A stretch of 64,000 nucleotides of DNA from CAVTWY01 sp963738575 (GCA_963738575.1 CAVTWY010000001.1:310001-374000), one strand, 5' to 3'; counted from the first letter of the stretch, positions 36,038-45,771 are shown. Numbers and translations are program-made. The notes: a model not told the origin generated them from the letters alone.

Positions 36038-36655
36038 TTAGAAAGCATACGACATACCCAGCCGCACCGTGGGGGTGAGGCGGTCGTTGCGGATGGAGAA
36101 GTCGGTGTCGCCAAGGCCCGACGATGCCAAGGCGGGCGCGCTGAGAACGCCCACGTCGGCCAAAACGCCCCAACCGTGTTTGAGCGACAAGCCTGTGTAG
36201 CCAATGCCAATGTAGGCGGCATGAATGGGGCGGCCGTTGCCGGACAGCAGCGACGGCTGCACTGTAGGGGAGAGCCACGAAACCCGGGAAGCCTGAGACA
36301 GACCCAAGGCCGCGCTCCCACCATACAACCAGCCGGTGGTTGCGCGCAGCCCGCCACCCACGCGCTTGGGGTCAAATCCTGGCCCGGTGAAGTAGTAGTC
36401 GCCCAACAGGGCAGCGGCGCGGGGCGCGCTTGTCGGGCTGGCGGGGTTGATTTGCAGGCCCTGCTTCGAAGGCGCTACCACCCCCAGACGCGCCTGCCAC
36501 TGAGGCCAAGGCTGGGCATCAGGGCGCAGCTTTAGGCCCTCAGCTTGCGACGGCAAGCTGGTGGTCAATGCCAGCGTCGCGGCGGCTGCAAGGGGCGCTG
36601 GCGCCAAAAACCATCGACGCAAATTCAACAACCATTGGCTGCATGACGTCAACAT
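36038..36655 (-). CDS. Exported outer-membrane-like protein of unknown function
   Basis: 205 residues from the ATG at 36655, with an AAGGAG ribosome site 8 nt before it. The signal peptide is LRRWFLAPAPLAAAATLALTTSLPSQA. The mature part has alternating strands with Gly/aromatic residues (DYYFTGPGFDP, GGGLRATTGWLYGG, YIGIGYTGLSL) and ends in Phe (VRLGMSYAF), the pattern of a small outer-membrane beta-barrel. I cannot name the family. A TTG at 36670 is a poorer start. Confidence 0.78.
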   Translation of the reverse strand: MLTSCSQWLLNLRRWFLAPAPLAAAATLALTTSLPSQAEGLKLRPDAQPWPQWQARLGVVAPSKQGLQINPASPTSAPRAAALLGDYYFTGPGFDPKRVGGGLRATTGWLYGGSAALGLSQASRVSWLSPTVQPSLLSGNGRPIHAAYIGIGYTGLSLKHGWGVLADVGVLSAPALASSGLGDTDFSIRNDRLTPTVRLGMSYAF

Positions 36656-36828
36656 GGCAATCTCCTTCAATGGTTCATCGTACGCCGATGGCCTTGGCCT
36701 TGCAGCCCCTCACACAAGCTGTTGCACGCACGCAAATCACCCGACACAACCGTTGCCAAGGAGCATCGGCAGCCGGGCGTTAGGGAGGGCTTGCTTGCGC
36801 GTTGCTGGCGCGCCGCACGCCGTTACAT

Positions 36829-37692
36829 TCAAGGGGCTGCGGGCCCTGCGAAAGCAGGCCGCTTGCCGCCGCTGCACCTGGGCTGCGCAGCCAAGTCATT
36901 CACGGTCTCGATGCCGACCCACTGATGTTGGGCCAGCAAGGCGCAAACGGTGGGCCCTTGGGTGTTGCCGTGCTCCATCAGCAGCCACGCGCCCGCAGGC
37001 ATGTGCTTGGCCGCACCACCAACGATGGTTTTAATGTCGTCCATGCCGTTGGGACCCGCCACCAGGGCACTTTGGGGTTCATGCGCAAGCGCCACCAAGT
37101 GGGCGTCGCCCAGGGCGATGTAGGGCGGGTTGCTCACCACCAAGCACGGCGGTGCGGGCAGGCTGCGTTGCCAGCCGCCGTCCCACCAGTCACCGTGGTG
37201 AAAGCTAACGTCGATGTGAAGCGCCATCGCGTTTTGGCGAGCCACGGCCAGCGCCGCGTTGCTGGCGTCTACCGCATGCACGACGGCACGCGGACAGGCG
37301 TGTTTGACGGCCAGTGCCACCGCGCCACTGCCGGTGCCCAGGTCAACCACCACCGGCGCTGGGTGGCTGCCCCACTCGGTTTGAAGCAGCTCCAGCGCCC
37401 AGGCCACCAAATGCTCAGTTTCGGGGCGCGGCACCAAGACGTTGGTGTTGACGGCAAGTGACAGCCCACAGAATTCCTTGTGGCCCACCAGGTAGGCCAG
37501 CGGCATGCCTTGGGCGCGCGCGGTCATGTCGGTTGACACACGTGTGGCCACTTCGCTTGGCATGTCCACCGTGTCGTTGGCCAGCAGCCAGGCGCGAGTT
37601 TTGCCCCAGTGATGCGCCAGCAGCAAGTGGGCGTCCAGTCGGTCCACACCCAGATGGCGCGCGTGTTGCAGCACGGTTGCTGCCGTGGTCAC
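36829..37692 (-). CDS. prmC: Release factor glutamine methyltransferase PrmC
   Basis: 287 residues from a GTG at 37692 that overlaps the prfA stop (GTGA). It methylates the GGQ glutamine of release factors. The N-terminal helical domain ends with EFCGLSLAVNTNVLVPRPETEHLV, followed by VVVDLGTGSGAVALAV (SAM binding) and the catalytic VVSNPPYI. The C-terminus is extended by about 15 Gly/Pro/Ala-rich residues. Directly downstream of its substrate gene prfA. Confidence 0.97.
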   Translation of the reverse strand: MTTAATVLQHARHLGVDRLDAHLLLAHHWGKTRAWLLANDTVDMPSEVATRVSTDMTARAQGMPLAYLVGHKEFCGLSLAVNTNVLVPRPETEHLVAWALELLQTEWGSHPAPVVVDLGTGSGAVALAVKHACPRAVVHAVDASNAALAVARQNAMALHIDVSFHHGDWWDGGWQRSLPAPPCLVVSNPPYIALGDAHLVALAHEPQSALVAGPNGMDDIKTIVGGAAKHMPAGAWLLMEHGNTQGPTVCALLAQHQWVGIETVNDLAAQPRCSGGKRPAFAGPAAP

Positions 37693-38786
37693 GCCAAACC
37701 GCCACTTTCAAGGGCAGCCAGTTGGTCGGCCGCTTGCGCTGCGCCCAAGGCCTGAAACACCTCGTCCAAGTCACCATCCATCACCGCTTGCAGTCGATAC
37801 AGCGTGAAGTTGATGCGGTGGTCGGTCAGGCGCCCTTGGGGGAAGTTGTAGGTGCGGATGCGGTCCGATCGGTCGCCCGTGCCCACCAAGCCTTTGCGCG
37901 TGGCGGCCTCTTTGGCGTCGCGCTCGCTGCGCACTTTTTCGTTCAGCCTTGCGGCCAGCACGGCCATGGCTTTGGCTTTGTTTTGGTGCTGCGAGCGACC
38001 GTCCTGGCATTCGGCCACCAAGCCGCTGGGCAGGTGCGTGACGCGAACGGCGCTGTCGGTTTTGTTGATGTGCTGGCCCCCCGCGCCGCTGGCGCGAAAG
38101 GTGTCGATGCGCAGCTCGGCGGGGTTGAGCGTGATCTCTGCCGTTTCATCGGGCTCGGGCATCACGGCCACCGTACACGCGCTGGTGTGGACGCGGCCCT
38201 GGCTTTCGGTGGTGGGCACGCGCTGCACGCGATGGCCACCCGACTCAAACTTGAGCTGCTCGTACACACGCTCGCCCTCAACACGCACCACCAGCTCTTT
38301 GTAGCCGCCCAGATCAGCCGAGCTTTCGCTCATGATCTCGGTGCGCAAGCCTTTGCGCTCACACCAGCGCAGGTACATGCGTGCCAAGTCGCCGGCAAAC
38401 AGCGCCGACTCGTCACCGCCCGTGCCTGCGCGAATCTCTAAAAACGCGTTGCGGTCGTCGTCGGGGTCGCGCGGAATCAGCGCGCGTTGCAAATCGGCAA
38501 GCATCTGCGCCAGGTCTTGGGTGGCTGCCACCGACTCCTCGCGCGCCATCGTCAACAGCTCAGGCTCACTTTCTTGTTCGAGCATGGTCTGCGCCGACGC
38601 CAAATCTTGCTCGCGCCTTTGGTAGTTGCGGTAGCGCTCCACCATGGACGACACCTCGGCCTGCTCTCGCGACAGGGTGCGATAGCGCTTGATGTTGCTG
38701 GCCAGGCTGGGGTCGGTCAGCGTGGCATCCAGCTCGGCCAGCCGCAGCGCGAGGCGTTCAAATTGTTCTCGAAGGGCCGTTTTCAT
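37689..38786 (-). CDS. prfA: Peptide chain release factor 1
   Basis: 365 residues from the ATG at 38786. RF1 reads UAA and UAG. The GGQ motif is in ASGAGGQHINKTDSAVR, and the stop-codon recognition region follows the pattern of RF1 (PxT type, RVPTTESQGRVHTSA). EIRAGTGGDESALFAGDLARM is conserved. Follows hemA and precedes prmC, the usual order. Confidence 0.98.
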   Translation of the reverse strand: MKTALREQFERLALRLAELDATLTDPSLASNIKRYRTLSREQAEVSSMVERYRNYQRREQDLASAQTMLEQESEPELLTMAREESVAATQDLAQMLADLQRALIPRDPDDDRNAFLEIRAGTGGDESALFAGDLARMYLRWCERKGLRTEIMSESSADLGGYKELVVRVEGERVYEQLKFESGGHRVQRVPTTESQGRVHTSACTVAVMPEPDETAEITLNPAELRIDTFRASGAGGQHINKTDSAVRVTHLPSGLVAECQDGRSQHQNKAKAMAVLAARLNEKVRSERDAKEAATRKGLVGTGDRSDRIRTYNFPQGRLTDHRINFTLYRLQAVMDGDLDEVFQALGAAQAADQLAALESGGLA

Positions 38787-38872
38787 GAGGGCAATGGAAT
38801 GGGAGGCGACCGGACGCAAGGGTGAGAGTGCCCAGCGTGCTTGCGCACGCGGCACCGGGCATTGCAGGCCCG

Positions 38873-40198
38873 CTAATTCCCGGCTTGGTCGTCGCTGGTG
38901 TCGCGGTGAGATTGACGCAAATACATGCGCGACACCGCGCGCGCGGTTTGCTCGCGTTGCGAGGCGTCGGCGCTGTGCAACTCGGACAGCGCGCCGTGCA
39001 TCATTTTTTGCGTCAAGCCGCGCGCCAGGGCGTCCAGCACAGCCTCAACGTTTTCGCCACTTGCCAGGCGCTTGCGGGCGCGCGCCAGTTCGGTGCTGCG
39101 CCAGGTGTCGGCTTGTTGCTGCAGGGCTTGAATCAGCGGCACACTGGCGCGTTGGTCGAGCCAGTGCGCAAAACTCTGCACACCGGCGTCGATGATGGCT
39201 TCGGCTTGCGCGACGGCGGCTTGACGCTTTTCGCCGCCACTTTGCACCATGGCCGACAAGTCGTCCAGGGTGTAGAGGTACACATCGTTCAGGCCCGCAA
39301 CTTCGGGTTCGATGTCGCGCGGCACCGCCAGGTCCACCATGAAGAGGGGGCGTCGGCGGCGCTGCTTGAGTGCACGCTCGACTGCGCCCAAACCAATGAT
39401 CGGCAGGGTGCTGGCGGTGCACGACACTACGGCGTCAAACTCATGCAACCGGCTTGGCAGGTCGGCCAGTTGCATGGCCTGCGCGCCAAACTGGGCCGCC
39501 AGTTGCTCGCCGCGCGCATGGGTGCGGTTGGCCACTGCCATGGCACGCGGCTGGCGCGCTGCAAAGTGCGTGGCTGCTAGTTCAATCATTTCGCCAGCGC
39601 CCACAAACAAGACGCTGATCTTTTGCAAGTCTTCGAACAACTCACCCGCCAGGCGCACAGCGGCGGCGGACATGCTGACGCTGTGCGCCCCAATCTCGGT
39701 GGCGGTACGCACCTCTTTGGCCACGGCAAACGAGCGCTGAAACAGCTGGTGCAGCGTGGTGCCCAGCAAGCCAGCGGTGTCGGCGTCACGCACTGCCGTT
39801 TTCATCTGCCCAAGAATTTGCGTCTCGCCCAGCACCATCGAGTCCAAGCCCGAAGCCACGCGAAACGCATGGCGTGCAGCCGCGCGGTCTTCCATCACGT
39901 ACAGGTGGGGCTGCAAGTCAGATGGGGCCACGGCGCCGTGCGTGGCCAACCATTGCACGGTGGGCACCACGATGTTGTTGATGTGCTTGGCGTCAGCCTG
40001 CGGCGCGGCCATGTACAGCTCGGTGCGGTTGCAGGTTGACAGCAACGCCACCTCGGGTGACAACTGGATCAAACGGTCTTTGAGCGCCAGCAGCGTGGCT
40101 GGCACTTGCGTCGTTGAAAAGGCAAACCGCCCGCGCACGTCTAGGGGTGCGGTTTGGTGGTTCAAACCGATGGTCAAAAGGGACGCCGAAGCTGCCAT
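38873..40198 (-). CDS. hemA: Glutamyl-tRNA reductase
   Basis: 441 residues; first step of C5 tetrapyrrole synthesis. The N-terminal GLNHQTAPLDVRGRFAF, the catalytic Cys in LSTCNRTELYM, ASGLDSMVLGETQILGQMK, the NADPH site VLFVGAGEMIELAA, and PLFMVDLAVPRDIEPEV are present. The C-terminal dimerisation helix ends the protein. First gene of the hemA-prfA-prmC-grxD-ubiX run. The 193-nt gap before it (40199-40391) shows no gene. Confidence 0.98.
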   Translation of the reverse strand: MAASASLLTIGLNHQTAPLDVRGRFAFSTTQVPATLLALKDRLIQLSPEVALLSTCNRTELYMAAPQADAKHINNIVVPTVQWLATHGAVAPSDLQPHLYVMEDRAAARHAFRVASGLDSMVLGETQILGQMKTAVRDADTAGLLGTTLHQLFQRSFAVAKEVRTATEIGAHSVSMSAAAVRLAGELFEDLQKISVLFVGAGEMIELAATHFAARQPRAMAVANRTHARGEQLAAQFGAQAMQLADLPSRLHEFDAVVSCTASTLPIIGLGAVERALKQRRRRPLFMVDLAVPRDIEPEVAGLNDVYLYTLDDLSAMVQSGGEKRQAAVAQAEAIIDAGVQSFAHWLDQRASVPLIQALQQQADTWRSTELARARKRLASGENVEAVLDALARGLTQKMMHGALSELHSADASQREQTARAVSRMYLRQSHRDTSDDQAGN

Positions 40199-40391
40199 AC
40201 CGTGATTGTAGGTTTGACTGGAAGGTTTGGCGTTTGGACCCGATGGCCTTGTGGAAGCCTGGCGACGGGTGGTGTGCCCAGCCCTGCACGGGAGCGGGCT
40301 GTGCGTTTTGGCACGGTTGTGACTGCGCTTGTTACGCCTGGGGGAGTGTTCGGGTGGTTGCCTTCATCGGCATGCGCTTTTTGCCGAGTGC

Positions 40392-41765
40392 CTAAACCGG
40401 CTGCAAAACCTGTTCACGAAGCACCAGCTCGCCCCGCAGGGTGTGCGCCATCACCTGGGTGATTTGCACGTCAACGATTTGGCCCACCAGGCGCTGCGCG
40501 TGGGGCGAAGCCGGGAAGTTGACGATGCGGTTGCACGGCGTGCGGCCCATCCATTCGGTGGCGTCTTTGCGCGCGTGGCCCTCCACCAGCACCTTTTGCA
40601 CGGTGCCAGCGCGTGACGCGCTGATGCGCTGGGCGTGCACCTCCAGGGCTGCTTGCAGGCGCTGCAAACGCTGCAGCTTTTCGGTTTGTGGCGTTTCGTC
40701 TGGCAGTGATGCGGCGGGGGTGCCCGGGCGCGGGCTGTAGACAAAGCTGAACGAGTTGTCAAAGCCAATGTCGTCCACCATCTCCATCAGCTTGTCAAAG
40801 TCGGCCTCGGTTTCGCCTGGAAAGCCGACGATGAAGTCGCTGGAGATGCAGATGTCAGGGCGCACTGCGCGCAGCTTGCGCACCGTGCTCTTGAACTCCA
40901 ACGCGGTGTAGCCACGCTTCATGGCGCCCAGGATGCGGTCGCTGGCGTGCTGCACGGGCAGGTGCACGTGGCTGACCAACTGCGGCACGCGGGCGTAGAC
41001 ATCGATGAGGCGCTGCGTGAATTCATTCGGGTGGCTGGTGGTGTAGCGAAGACGCTCGATGCCTGGAATCTCGGCCACGCATTCAATCAGCCAGGCAAAG
41101 TCACCCGCTTCAAGGCCCGCGCCGGGCTCGCGCCAGCCGTTGACGTTTTGGCCCAGCAGGGTGATCTCTTTCACACCTTGCGCAGCCAATCCGGCCACCT
41201 CGGTCAGCACGTCATCCAGCGGGCGCGACACCTCTTCGCCGCGGGTGTAAGGCACCACACAGTACGAGCAGTATTTTGAGCAGCCCTCCATGATCGAGAC
41301 AAAGGCGCTGGCACCGTCTACCCGTGCCGGGGGCAGGTGGTCAAATTTTTCAATCTCGGGAAAGCTGATGTCCACCTGCGGGGTGCGTTGGCGCCGGCGC
41401 GCGTCAATCAGCGCCGGCAGGCGGTGCAGGGTTTGCGGGCCAAACACCACATCGACGTACGGCGCGCGCGCAATGATGGCCGCGCCTTCTTGCGACGCCA
41501 CACAACCGCCCACAGCGATCAGCGTGCCGCGGCTTTCTTTCAGGTGCTTGATTCTGCCCAAATCACTGAACACTTTGTGTGCCGCTTTTTCGCGCACCGA
41601 GCAGGTGTTGAGCACGATCAGGTCGGCGTCTTCCACGTTGCTGGTGGGCTCCCACGCGTCAGGTGACTCGTGCAGCACGTCAGCCATCTTGGCCGAGTCG
41701 TACTCGTTCATTTGGCAGCCAAAGGTCTTGATGTAGACCTTCTTGGTGGTTGGGGGCGCTGTCAT
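40392..41765 (-). CDS. miaB: tRNA-2-methylthio-N6-dimethylallyladenosine synthase MiaB
   Basis: 456 residues from the ATG at 41765. Radical SAM methylthiotransferase with the N-terminal MTTase domain (YIKTFGCQMNEYDSAKM, cysteines of the second Fe-S cluster), the radical SAM site EGCSKYCSYCVVPYTRGEE, and the C-terminal TRAM domain (VLVEGHARKDATEWMGRTPC...ITQVMAHTLRGEL). It modifies A37 in tRNAs reading UNN codons. Confidence 0.98.
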   Translation of the reverse strand: MTAPPTTKKVYIKTFGCQMNEYDSAKMADVLHESPDAWEPTSNVEDADLIVLNTCSVREKAAHKVFSDLGRIKHLKESRGTLIAVGGCVASQEGAAIIARAPYVDVVFGPQTLHRLPALIDARRRQRTPQVDISFPEIEKFDHLPPARVDGASAFVSIMEGCSKYCSYCVVPYTRGEEVSRPLDDVLTEVAGLAAQGVKEITLLGQNVNGWREPGAGLEAGDFAWLIECVAEIPGIERLRYTTSHPNEFTQRLIDVYARVPQLVSHVHLPVQHASDRILGAMKRGYTALEFKSTVRKLRAVRPDICISSDFIVGFPGETEADFDKLMEMVDDIGFDNSFSFVYSPRPGTPAASLPDETPQTEKLQRLQRLQAALEVHAQRISASRAGTVQKVLVEGHARKDATEWMGRTPCNRIVNFPASPHAQRLVGQIVDVQITQVMAHTLRGELVLREQVLQPV

Positions 41766-41798
41766 GGGCGTTTCACGGTGAGCAGGGTGCGCCAGCAA

Positions 41799-42206
41799 TC
41801 AAGGCCGCGTCCAGCGCTGAGCGTTGACGTCAAACACCATGCCTTGAGCTTCTTCGCGCGACCGCGGCCAACCACGAACGGCGCGCTCGCTTTCGCTCAA
41901 AATCCACACGTCTTGAGGTTGCCCTTGCGTGTCGACGGTGTAATTGACGACCAAGCGCTGCCCCACCAAACTGCCTGACATTTGCACCATGTTGTTGGGG
42001 CTGCGGATGCGAGACCCAGGGGCCAGCCGCGTGGGCTTGCCATTGAGCCGCACCTCGGTGGACGACAACACCTCCATGTCACCGCGCAGGGCTGTGGCGG
42101 GAAAGGCCCGGTACATGCTCGACTGCTGGCCTGGCGTCGACGAAGTGCCACAACCGACCAACACTGTCAGCATGGTCATCAGTAAAACGAGGATCGCTTG
42201 CCGCAT
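41799..42206 (-). CDS. Small lipoprotein
   Basis: 135 residues from the ATG at 42206. Signal MRQAILVLLMTMLTVL with lipobox LVGC at about residue 18. Then GTSSTPGQQSSMYRAFPATALRGDMEV and a conserved-looking C-terminal half with RLAPGSRIRSPNNMVQMSGSL, QRLVVNYTVDTQGQPQDVWIL and VFDVNAQRWTRP. It resembles small outer-membrane assembly or stress lipoproteins, but I cannot name the family. The frame is open upstream to 42506 without support. Confidence 0.78.
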   Translation of the reverse strand: MRQAILVLLMTMLTVLVGCGTSSTPGQQSSMYRAFPATALRGDMEVLSSTEVRLNGKPTRLAPGSRIRSPNNMVQMSGSLVGQRLVVNYTVDTQGQPQDVWILSESERAVRGWPRSREEAQGMVFDVNAQRWTRP

Positions 42207-42468
42207 GGTGATTGGGGTGTTGTGGCGGGAGAGGTGGGCGCGGTGCCGCGCGGCGCTGTGCTGAACCGGTCTTGGCTCTGGGGCTTGCAGCCCCTGCGGC
42301 AGCGCATCTGCGCGTTCTGCATTGTACGGCGCCGCCCAGCTGCAGGTGGGGCATGCAGAATGCTCGGGAACCGCCATCGTGGTTGTGTTCCCCATGCAAG
42401 CGATGTGTCGAACCCTTTCGTGAAAGGTCACCTGCTTCGTGTCTGCATTTTTTGAGCCATCCAAAACC

Positions 42469-43713
42469 ATGACCCAAGCGCTACCCCTTGCAGGCATCCG
42501 CGCCATCGACTACAGCCACTTTTTGGCCGGCCCCTACGTGGGCCGATGCCTGGCGGCGTTGGGTGCAGAGGTCATCAAGGTTGAGCGCCCCGGCAGTGGC
42601 GACCCCGGTCGCCAGCATGCGCACGTGCTCGACGAGCACACCAGTGGCTACTTTTTGCAGCTCAACATGGGCAAGCAAGGGGTCAGCGTCAACATGAAGG
42701 ACCCGCGCGGCAAGGTCTTCATGCAAAAGCTCTGTGACTCGGCCGACGTGTTCATTGAGAACTACCGCCCCGGGGCGCTGGACAAGTTGGGCCTGGGTTA
42801 CGCCGAACTCGCGGCGCGCAACCCCAGGCTGGTGTACTGCTCGATCTCGGCCTACGGCCACACCGGGCCCGATTCGCACCGTGCGGGTTTTGGACTGATC
42901 GCCGAGGCCAAGAGCGGCATCATGCAGATGGTGGGCACGCCGGGCGAGGCGCCGCCGTTGTTGCGCGTCTCCTTGGGCGACATGTACACGGGCATCCATG
43001 CGGTGGCGGCCGTCAACGCTGCGCTGCTGGGCCGCGTCACCTCGGGCCGCGGGCAACACATTGACATGGCGCTGTATGACACCTTGGTGTCGATGCACGA
43101 GTACGCGGTGCAGTGCTGCACGCTGTCGGGTGGCACGGTGTTGCCCGAGCAGACGGGCCACGACATGCCCACGTCCACGCTTTATGGCGTGTTCCGCGCC
43201 GCTGACGGCGACTTGGTGATTGCTGCGCAGGTGGACGATGCATGGAAGCGTTTCGCGGTGCTGGTGGCGTCGCAGGGTGGCCCGGCCGGCTTCGGGGTCG
43301 ATGCGCGCTTCCACCATTCAGGCGGCCGCAATCAACACCGCTTGGAGATCCTCGCGGTGGTCAAGGCCTGGGTGGCAGCGCGGTCGGTGGCCGAGGTGCT
43401 GCGATCGCTCGATAGCATCGATGTGCCCAGCGCCAAAGTGCAGCGCATCGACGACGTGCTGGCGGATCCGCAAATTCAGGCGCGCGGCATGGTGGTGGAG
43501 CAGCAACACCCCAAGCACGGCACCCTGCGCTTGCCCAACCTACCGTTCCGGTTCTCAGACTGCGACACCACCATCCACCAAGTGGCACCCGACTTGGGGC
43601 AACACAATGCCGAGGTGGCTGCCAGCTTGGGTTTCAGCGCCGCTGACATCGCGGCCATGCAGAAAGACGGCGTGTTGTTTTCGTCCTCAGCCGACGCTGC
43701 TTCGTGGGCTTGA
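42469..43713 (+). CDS. CoA-transferase, CaiB/BaiF (family III)
   Basis: 414 residues from the ATG at 42469. Begins ALPLAGIRAIDYSHFLAGPYVGRCLAALGAEVIKVE, then SADVFIENYRPGALDKLGLGY with the catalytic Asp region, and SISAYGHTGPDSHRAGFGLIAEAKSGIM, all typical of formyl-CoA/L-carnitine-type CoA-transferases. It moves CoA between organic acids; the acids are unknown. It faces the acyl-CoA dehydrogenase gene tail-to-tail (12 nt), a common functional neighbourhood for CoA-thioester catabolism. Confidence 0.95.
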   Translation: MTQALPLAGIRAIDYSHFLAGPYVGRCLAALGAEVIKVERPGSGDPGRQHAHVLDEHTSGYFLQLNMGKQGVSVNMKDPRGKVFMQKLCDSADVFIENYRPGALDKLGLGYAELAARNPRLVYCSISAYGHTGPDSHRAGFGLIAEAKSGIMQMVGTPGEAPPLLRVSLGDMYTGIHAVAAVNAALLGRVTSGRGQHIDMALYDTLVSMHEYAVQCCTLSGGTVLPEQTGHDMPTSTLYGVFRAADGDLVIAAQVDDAWKRFAVLVASQGGPAGFGVDARFHHSGGRNQHRLEILAVVKAWVAARSVAEVLRSLDSIDVPSAKVQRIDDVLADPQIQARGMVVEQQHPKHGTLRLPNLPFRFSDCDTTIHQVAPDLGQHNAEVAASLGFSAADIAAMQKDGVLFSSSADAASWA

Positions 43714-43725
43714 TGTTGGCGCGCG

Positions 43726-44886
43726 TCAACGGTGCACGTCATAAAGCGCTGCGCCACGCTTGAGCACGCTGCGCGCGATCGCCGTGCGGTGAATTTCGCT
43801 GGTGCCGTCGTAGATGCGGGCGATGCGGGCGTCGCGGTAGTAGCGCTCGATTGGCAGTTCTTTGCAATAGCCCATGCCACCAAAAACCTGAACCCCGCGG
43901 TCCACCACGCGCCCCAACATCTCGGCCGCGTGAACCTTGACCATCGCGATCCAGTCGCGTGGGTCTTGTCCGGTGTCGATCATCCAGGCTGCGTGCAGCA
44001 CCATCAGCCGCGACGCGTTGATCTCGATGACGCTGTCGGCCAGCATCTGCTGCACCATCTGAAATCCGCCAATGCTGCTGCCAAACTGTTTGCGACCGTT
44101 GGCATGCGTCGTCATCATCTCCATCACATGCGACGCCTTGCCCACGGCGCGCGCGCCCACCTGCGCCAAACGCACCACGTTGAGCGCACCCATGGCCAGC
44201 TTGAATCCTTGGCCCTCGTCGCCCAGAAGGGCCATGGGTTCCAGCGGCACGTTGTCAAAGAACAGCTCGACGTGCGGCGTGCCGCGCAGGCCCATCATCT
44301 TTTGATCCTTGCCGACGGTCAGGCCCGGCAAGTTCTTGTCGACCATGAACATCGAGATGGCCTTGTCTGCGGTCTTGGCAGAAACCAAAAAGAAGTCGCT
44401 CCACGCACCGTCGCTGATGAAGTGCTTGCTGCCATTCAAAACCCAACCGCCGTCGGTGCGCTTGGCGTGGGTCTTGATGCCCTGGGCGTCTGAGCCCGCG
44501 CCAGGCTCGGTGATCGCGATCGAGCAGGTGCGCTCACCGCGCACGGTGGGCTTGAGCCAGCGGTCAACCTGCGCGCCCTTACAGACGAGCAGGGGTTCGT
44601 AGACGTTGCCGAAGGCGCGGCGGATCAGGATGTCGCTGGTGTGGCCAAACTGTTCTTCGCACAACATGCGATCCACCGCGCTCAAGCCGCCGCCACCAAG
44701 GTCGTGCGGCATGTTGAGCGCAAAAAGACCCAGTGCATTTGACTTTGAGTGGATCGCCTTGGCTTTGGCGGGGTCGAGTGCCCCCAGGCTCTCAACCTCG
44801 TCCTCCAGCGGCGCAAGTTCTTCTCGGATGAAACGACGCACGGTGTCGATCATCATTTTTTGCTCGTTGTTGAGTGCAAAGTCCAT
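43726..44886 (-). CDS. Acyl-CoA dehydrogenase
   Basis: 386 residues with the classical three-domain fold. DFALNNEQKMMIDTVRRFIREELAPLE at the N-terminus, CSIAITEPGAGSDAQGIKTHAKR (FAD/substrate loop), NGSKHFISDGAWSDFFLV, ARAVGKASHVMEMMTTHANGRKQFG, and GGMGYCKELPIERYYRDARIARIYDGTSEIHRTAIA at the C-terminus, with Glu of YDGTSE the likely catalytic base. Oxidises an acyl-CoA thioester, passing electrons to ETF. Convergent with the CoA-transferase. Confidence 0.97.
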   Translation of the reverse strand: MDFALNNEQKMMIDTVRRFIREELAPLEDEVESLGALDPAKAKAIHSKSNALGLFALNMPHDLGGGGLSAVDRMLCEEQFGHTSDILIRRAFGNVYEPLLVCKGAQVDRWLKPTVRGERTCSIAITEPGAGSDAQGIKTHAKRTDGGWVLNGSKHFISDGAWSDFFLVSAKTADKAISMFMVDKNLPGLTVGKDQKMMGLRGTPHVELFFDNVPLEPMALLGDEGQGFKLAMGALNVVRLAQVGARAVGKASHVMEMMTTHANGRKQFGSSIGGFQMVQQMLADSVIEINASRLMVLHAAWMIDTGQDPRDWIAMVKVHAAEMLGRVVDRGVQVFGGMGYCKELPIERYYRDARIARIYDGTSEIHRTAIARSVLKRGAALYDVHR

Positions 44887-44915
44887 CGAGTAGCTTTCGG
44901 CGGGTAGGGTATGGG

Positions 44916-45662
44916 TTAGTAGGGATGCAGTTCAACGACGGTGCCGCGCTTGGCGGCCTCGGCAATGGCCTCGGTCACGCGCAAATTGGCCAGGCCGTCA
45001 CGCGCCGTCACCAACGGGTCTGCGCGGCCTTGAATCACTTGCACGAAGTGCGCCATCTGAAGGTTCAAGGGGTCTTGCCGCTGCATGCGCACCGTGCTGA
45101 CATTGAAGGGGTTCCACCATGATCGATCCCCGGGTGATGCGTAGGCTTTGACGCGCATGGTGGGCACCGAAAGGCTGCCCAGGGTGCCCGAGATGACATA
45201 GCAATCCTCATCATCGTAAGACGGGTAGGCCTTGTTTTCTTGGCTGGTCTGCTCCCAGCTGCGCGCACACGCAGCGGTGTCCGACAACAAGAACGTGCCG
45301 AGCACGCCACTGGCAAAGCGCAAGTTGATGGCCACGGTGTCTTCTACCGCAAAGCCGCGGGTGGTGTTGGACGCAAAGGCTTGCACGGGCACGCCAGCCT
45401 TGATGCAGGCCAGCGCCTGCGGCACGTGCAGTGGGTTGGGGGTGGCGAGGACGATGCCATCAGCTTGATGCTGGGCAAGCAAGGCATCCAGCGATTTGAA
45501 GAGGGGCACCCCGTACTTGGCCGCCACGACCTCGGCGGCTGGCAAGGGGTCGACGACGGCGGTGAGGAAGCAGTCTGTACGGCTGTTGATCACAGCCATG
45601 TGGGATCGGCCGATGAGGCCAGCGCCGACAACCACGATGCGCGCTTGTGAGGAGCCGTTCAT
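44916..45662 (-). CDS. Gfo/Idh/MocA family oxidoreductase with an internal deletion
   Basis: 248 residues from the ATG at 45662, about 90 shorter than the usual 330-350. The N-terminal Rossmann part is intact (ARIVVVGAGLIGRSHMAVI, DGIVLATPNPLHVPQALACI). At residue 100 it jumps from KAGVPV straight to QAFASNTTRGFAVEDTVAIN, which in normal members lies after the EKP motif and the substrate-binding sheet. The catalytic EKP lysine and the segment up to the inner helix are missing, in frame. The remaining C-terminal half is open. Enzymatic function is unlikely; the promoter region upstream belongs to the divergent RHH gene. Confidence 0.83.
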   Translation of the reverse strand: MNGSSQARIVVVGAGLIGRSHMAVINSRTDCFLTAVVDPLPAAEVVAAKYGVPLFKSLDALLAQHQADGIVLATPNPLHVPQALACIKAGVPVQAFASNTTRGFAVEDTVAINLRFASGVLGTFLLSDTAACARSWEQTSQENKAYPSYDDEDCYVISGTLGSLSVPTMRVKAYASPGDRSWWNPFNVSTVRMQRQDPLNLQMAHFVQVIQGRADPLVTARDGLANLRVTEAIAEAAKRGTVVELHPY

Positions 45663-45734
45663 GGAGGGGATTGTTATGCAGGCGCGTGCGTGGAGATTGC
45701 GCGCCTGCCAACCCTTTGACGGGACCGGTCGCGT

Positions 45735-45771
45735 TTGACAAACATGCGTATGCACATTATCATGTGCATAC
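45735..45771 (+). promoter_or_regulatory. Strong promoter with an operator-like dyad over the -10
   Basis: TTGACA, 17 nt, TATCAT gives a near-consensus sigma-70 promoter. A perfect inverted repeat GTATGCACAT-TATC-ATGTGCATAC (45748-45771) spans the -10. It stands 24 nt before the RHH gene, so it is most likely that protein's autoregulatory operator. Confidence 0.75.
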
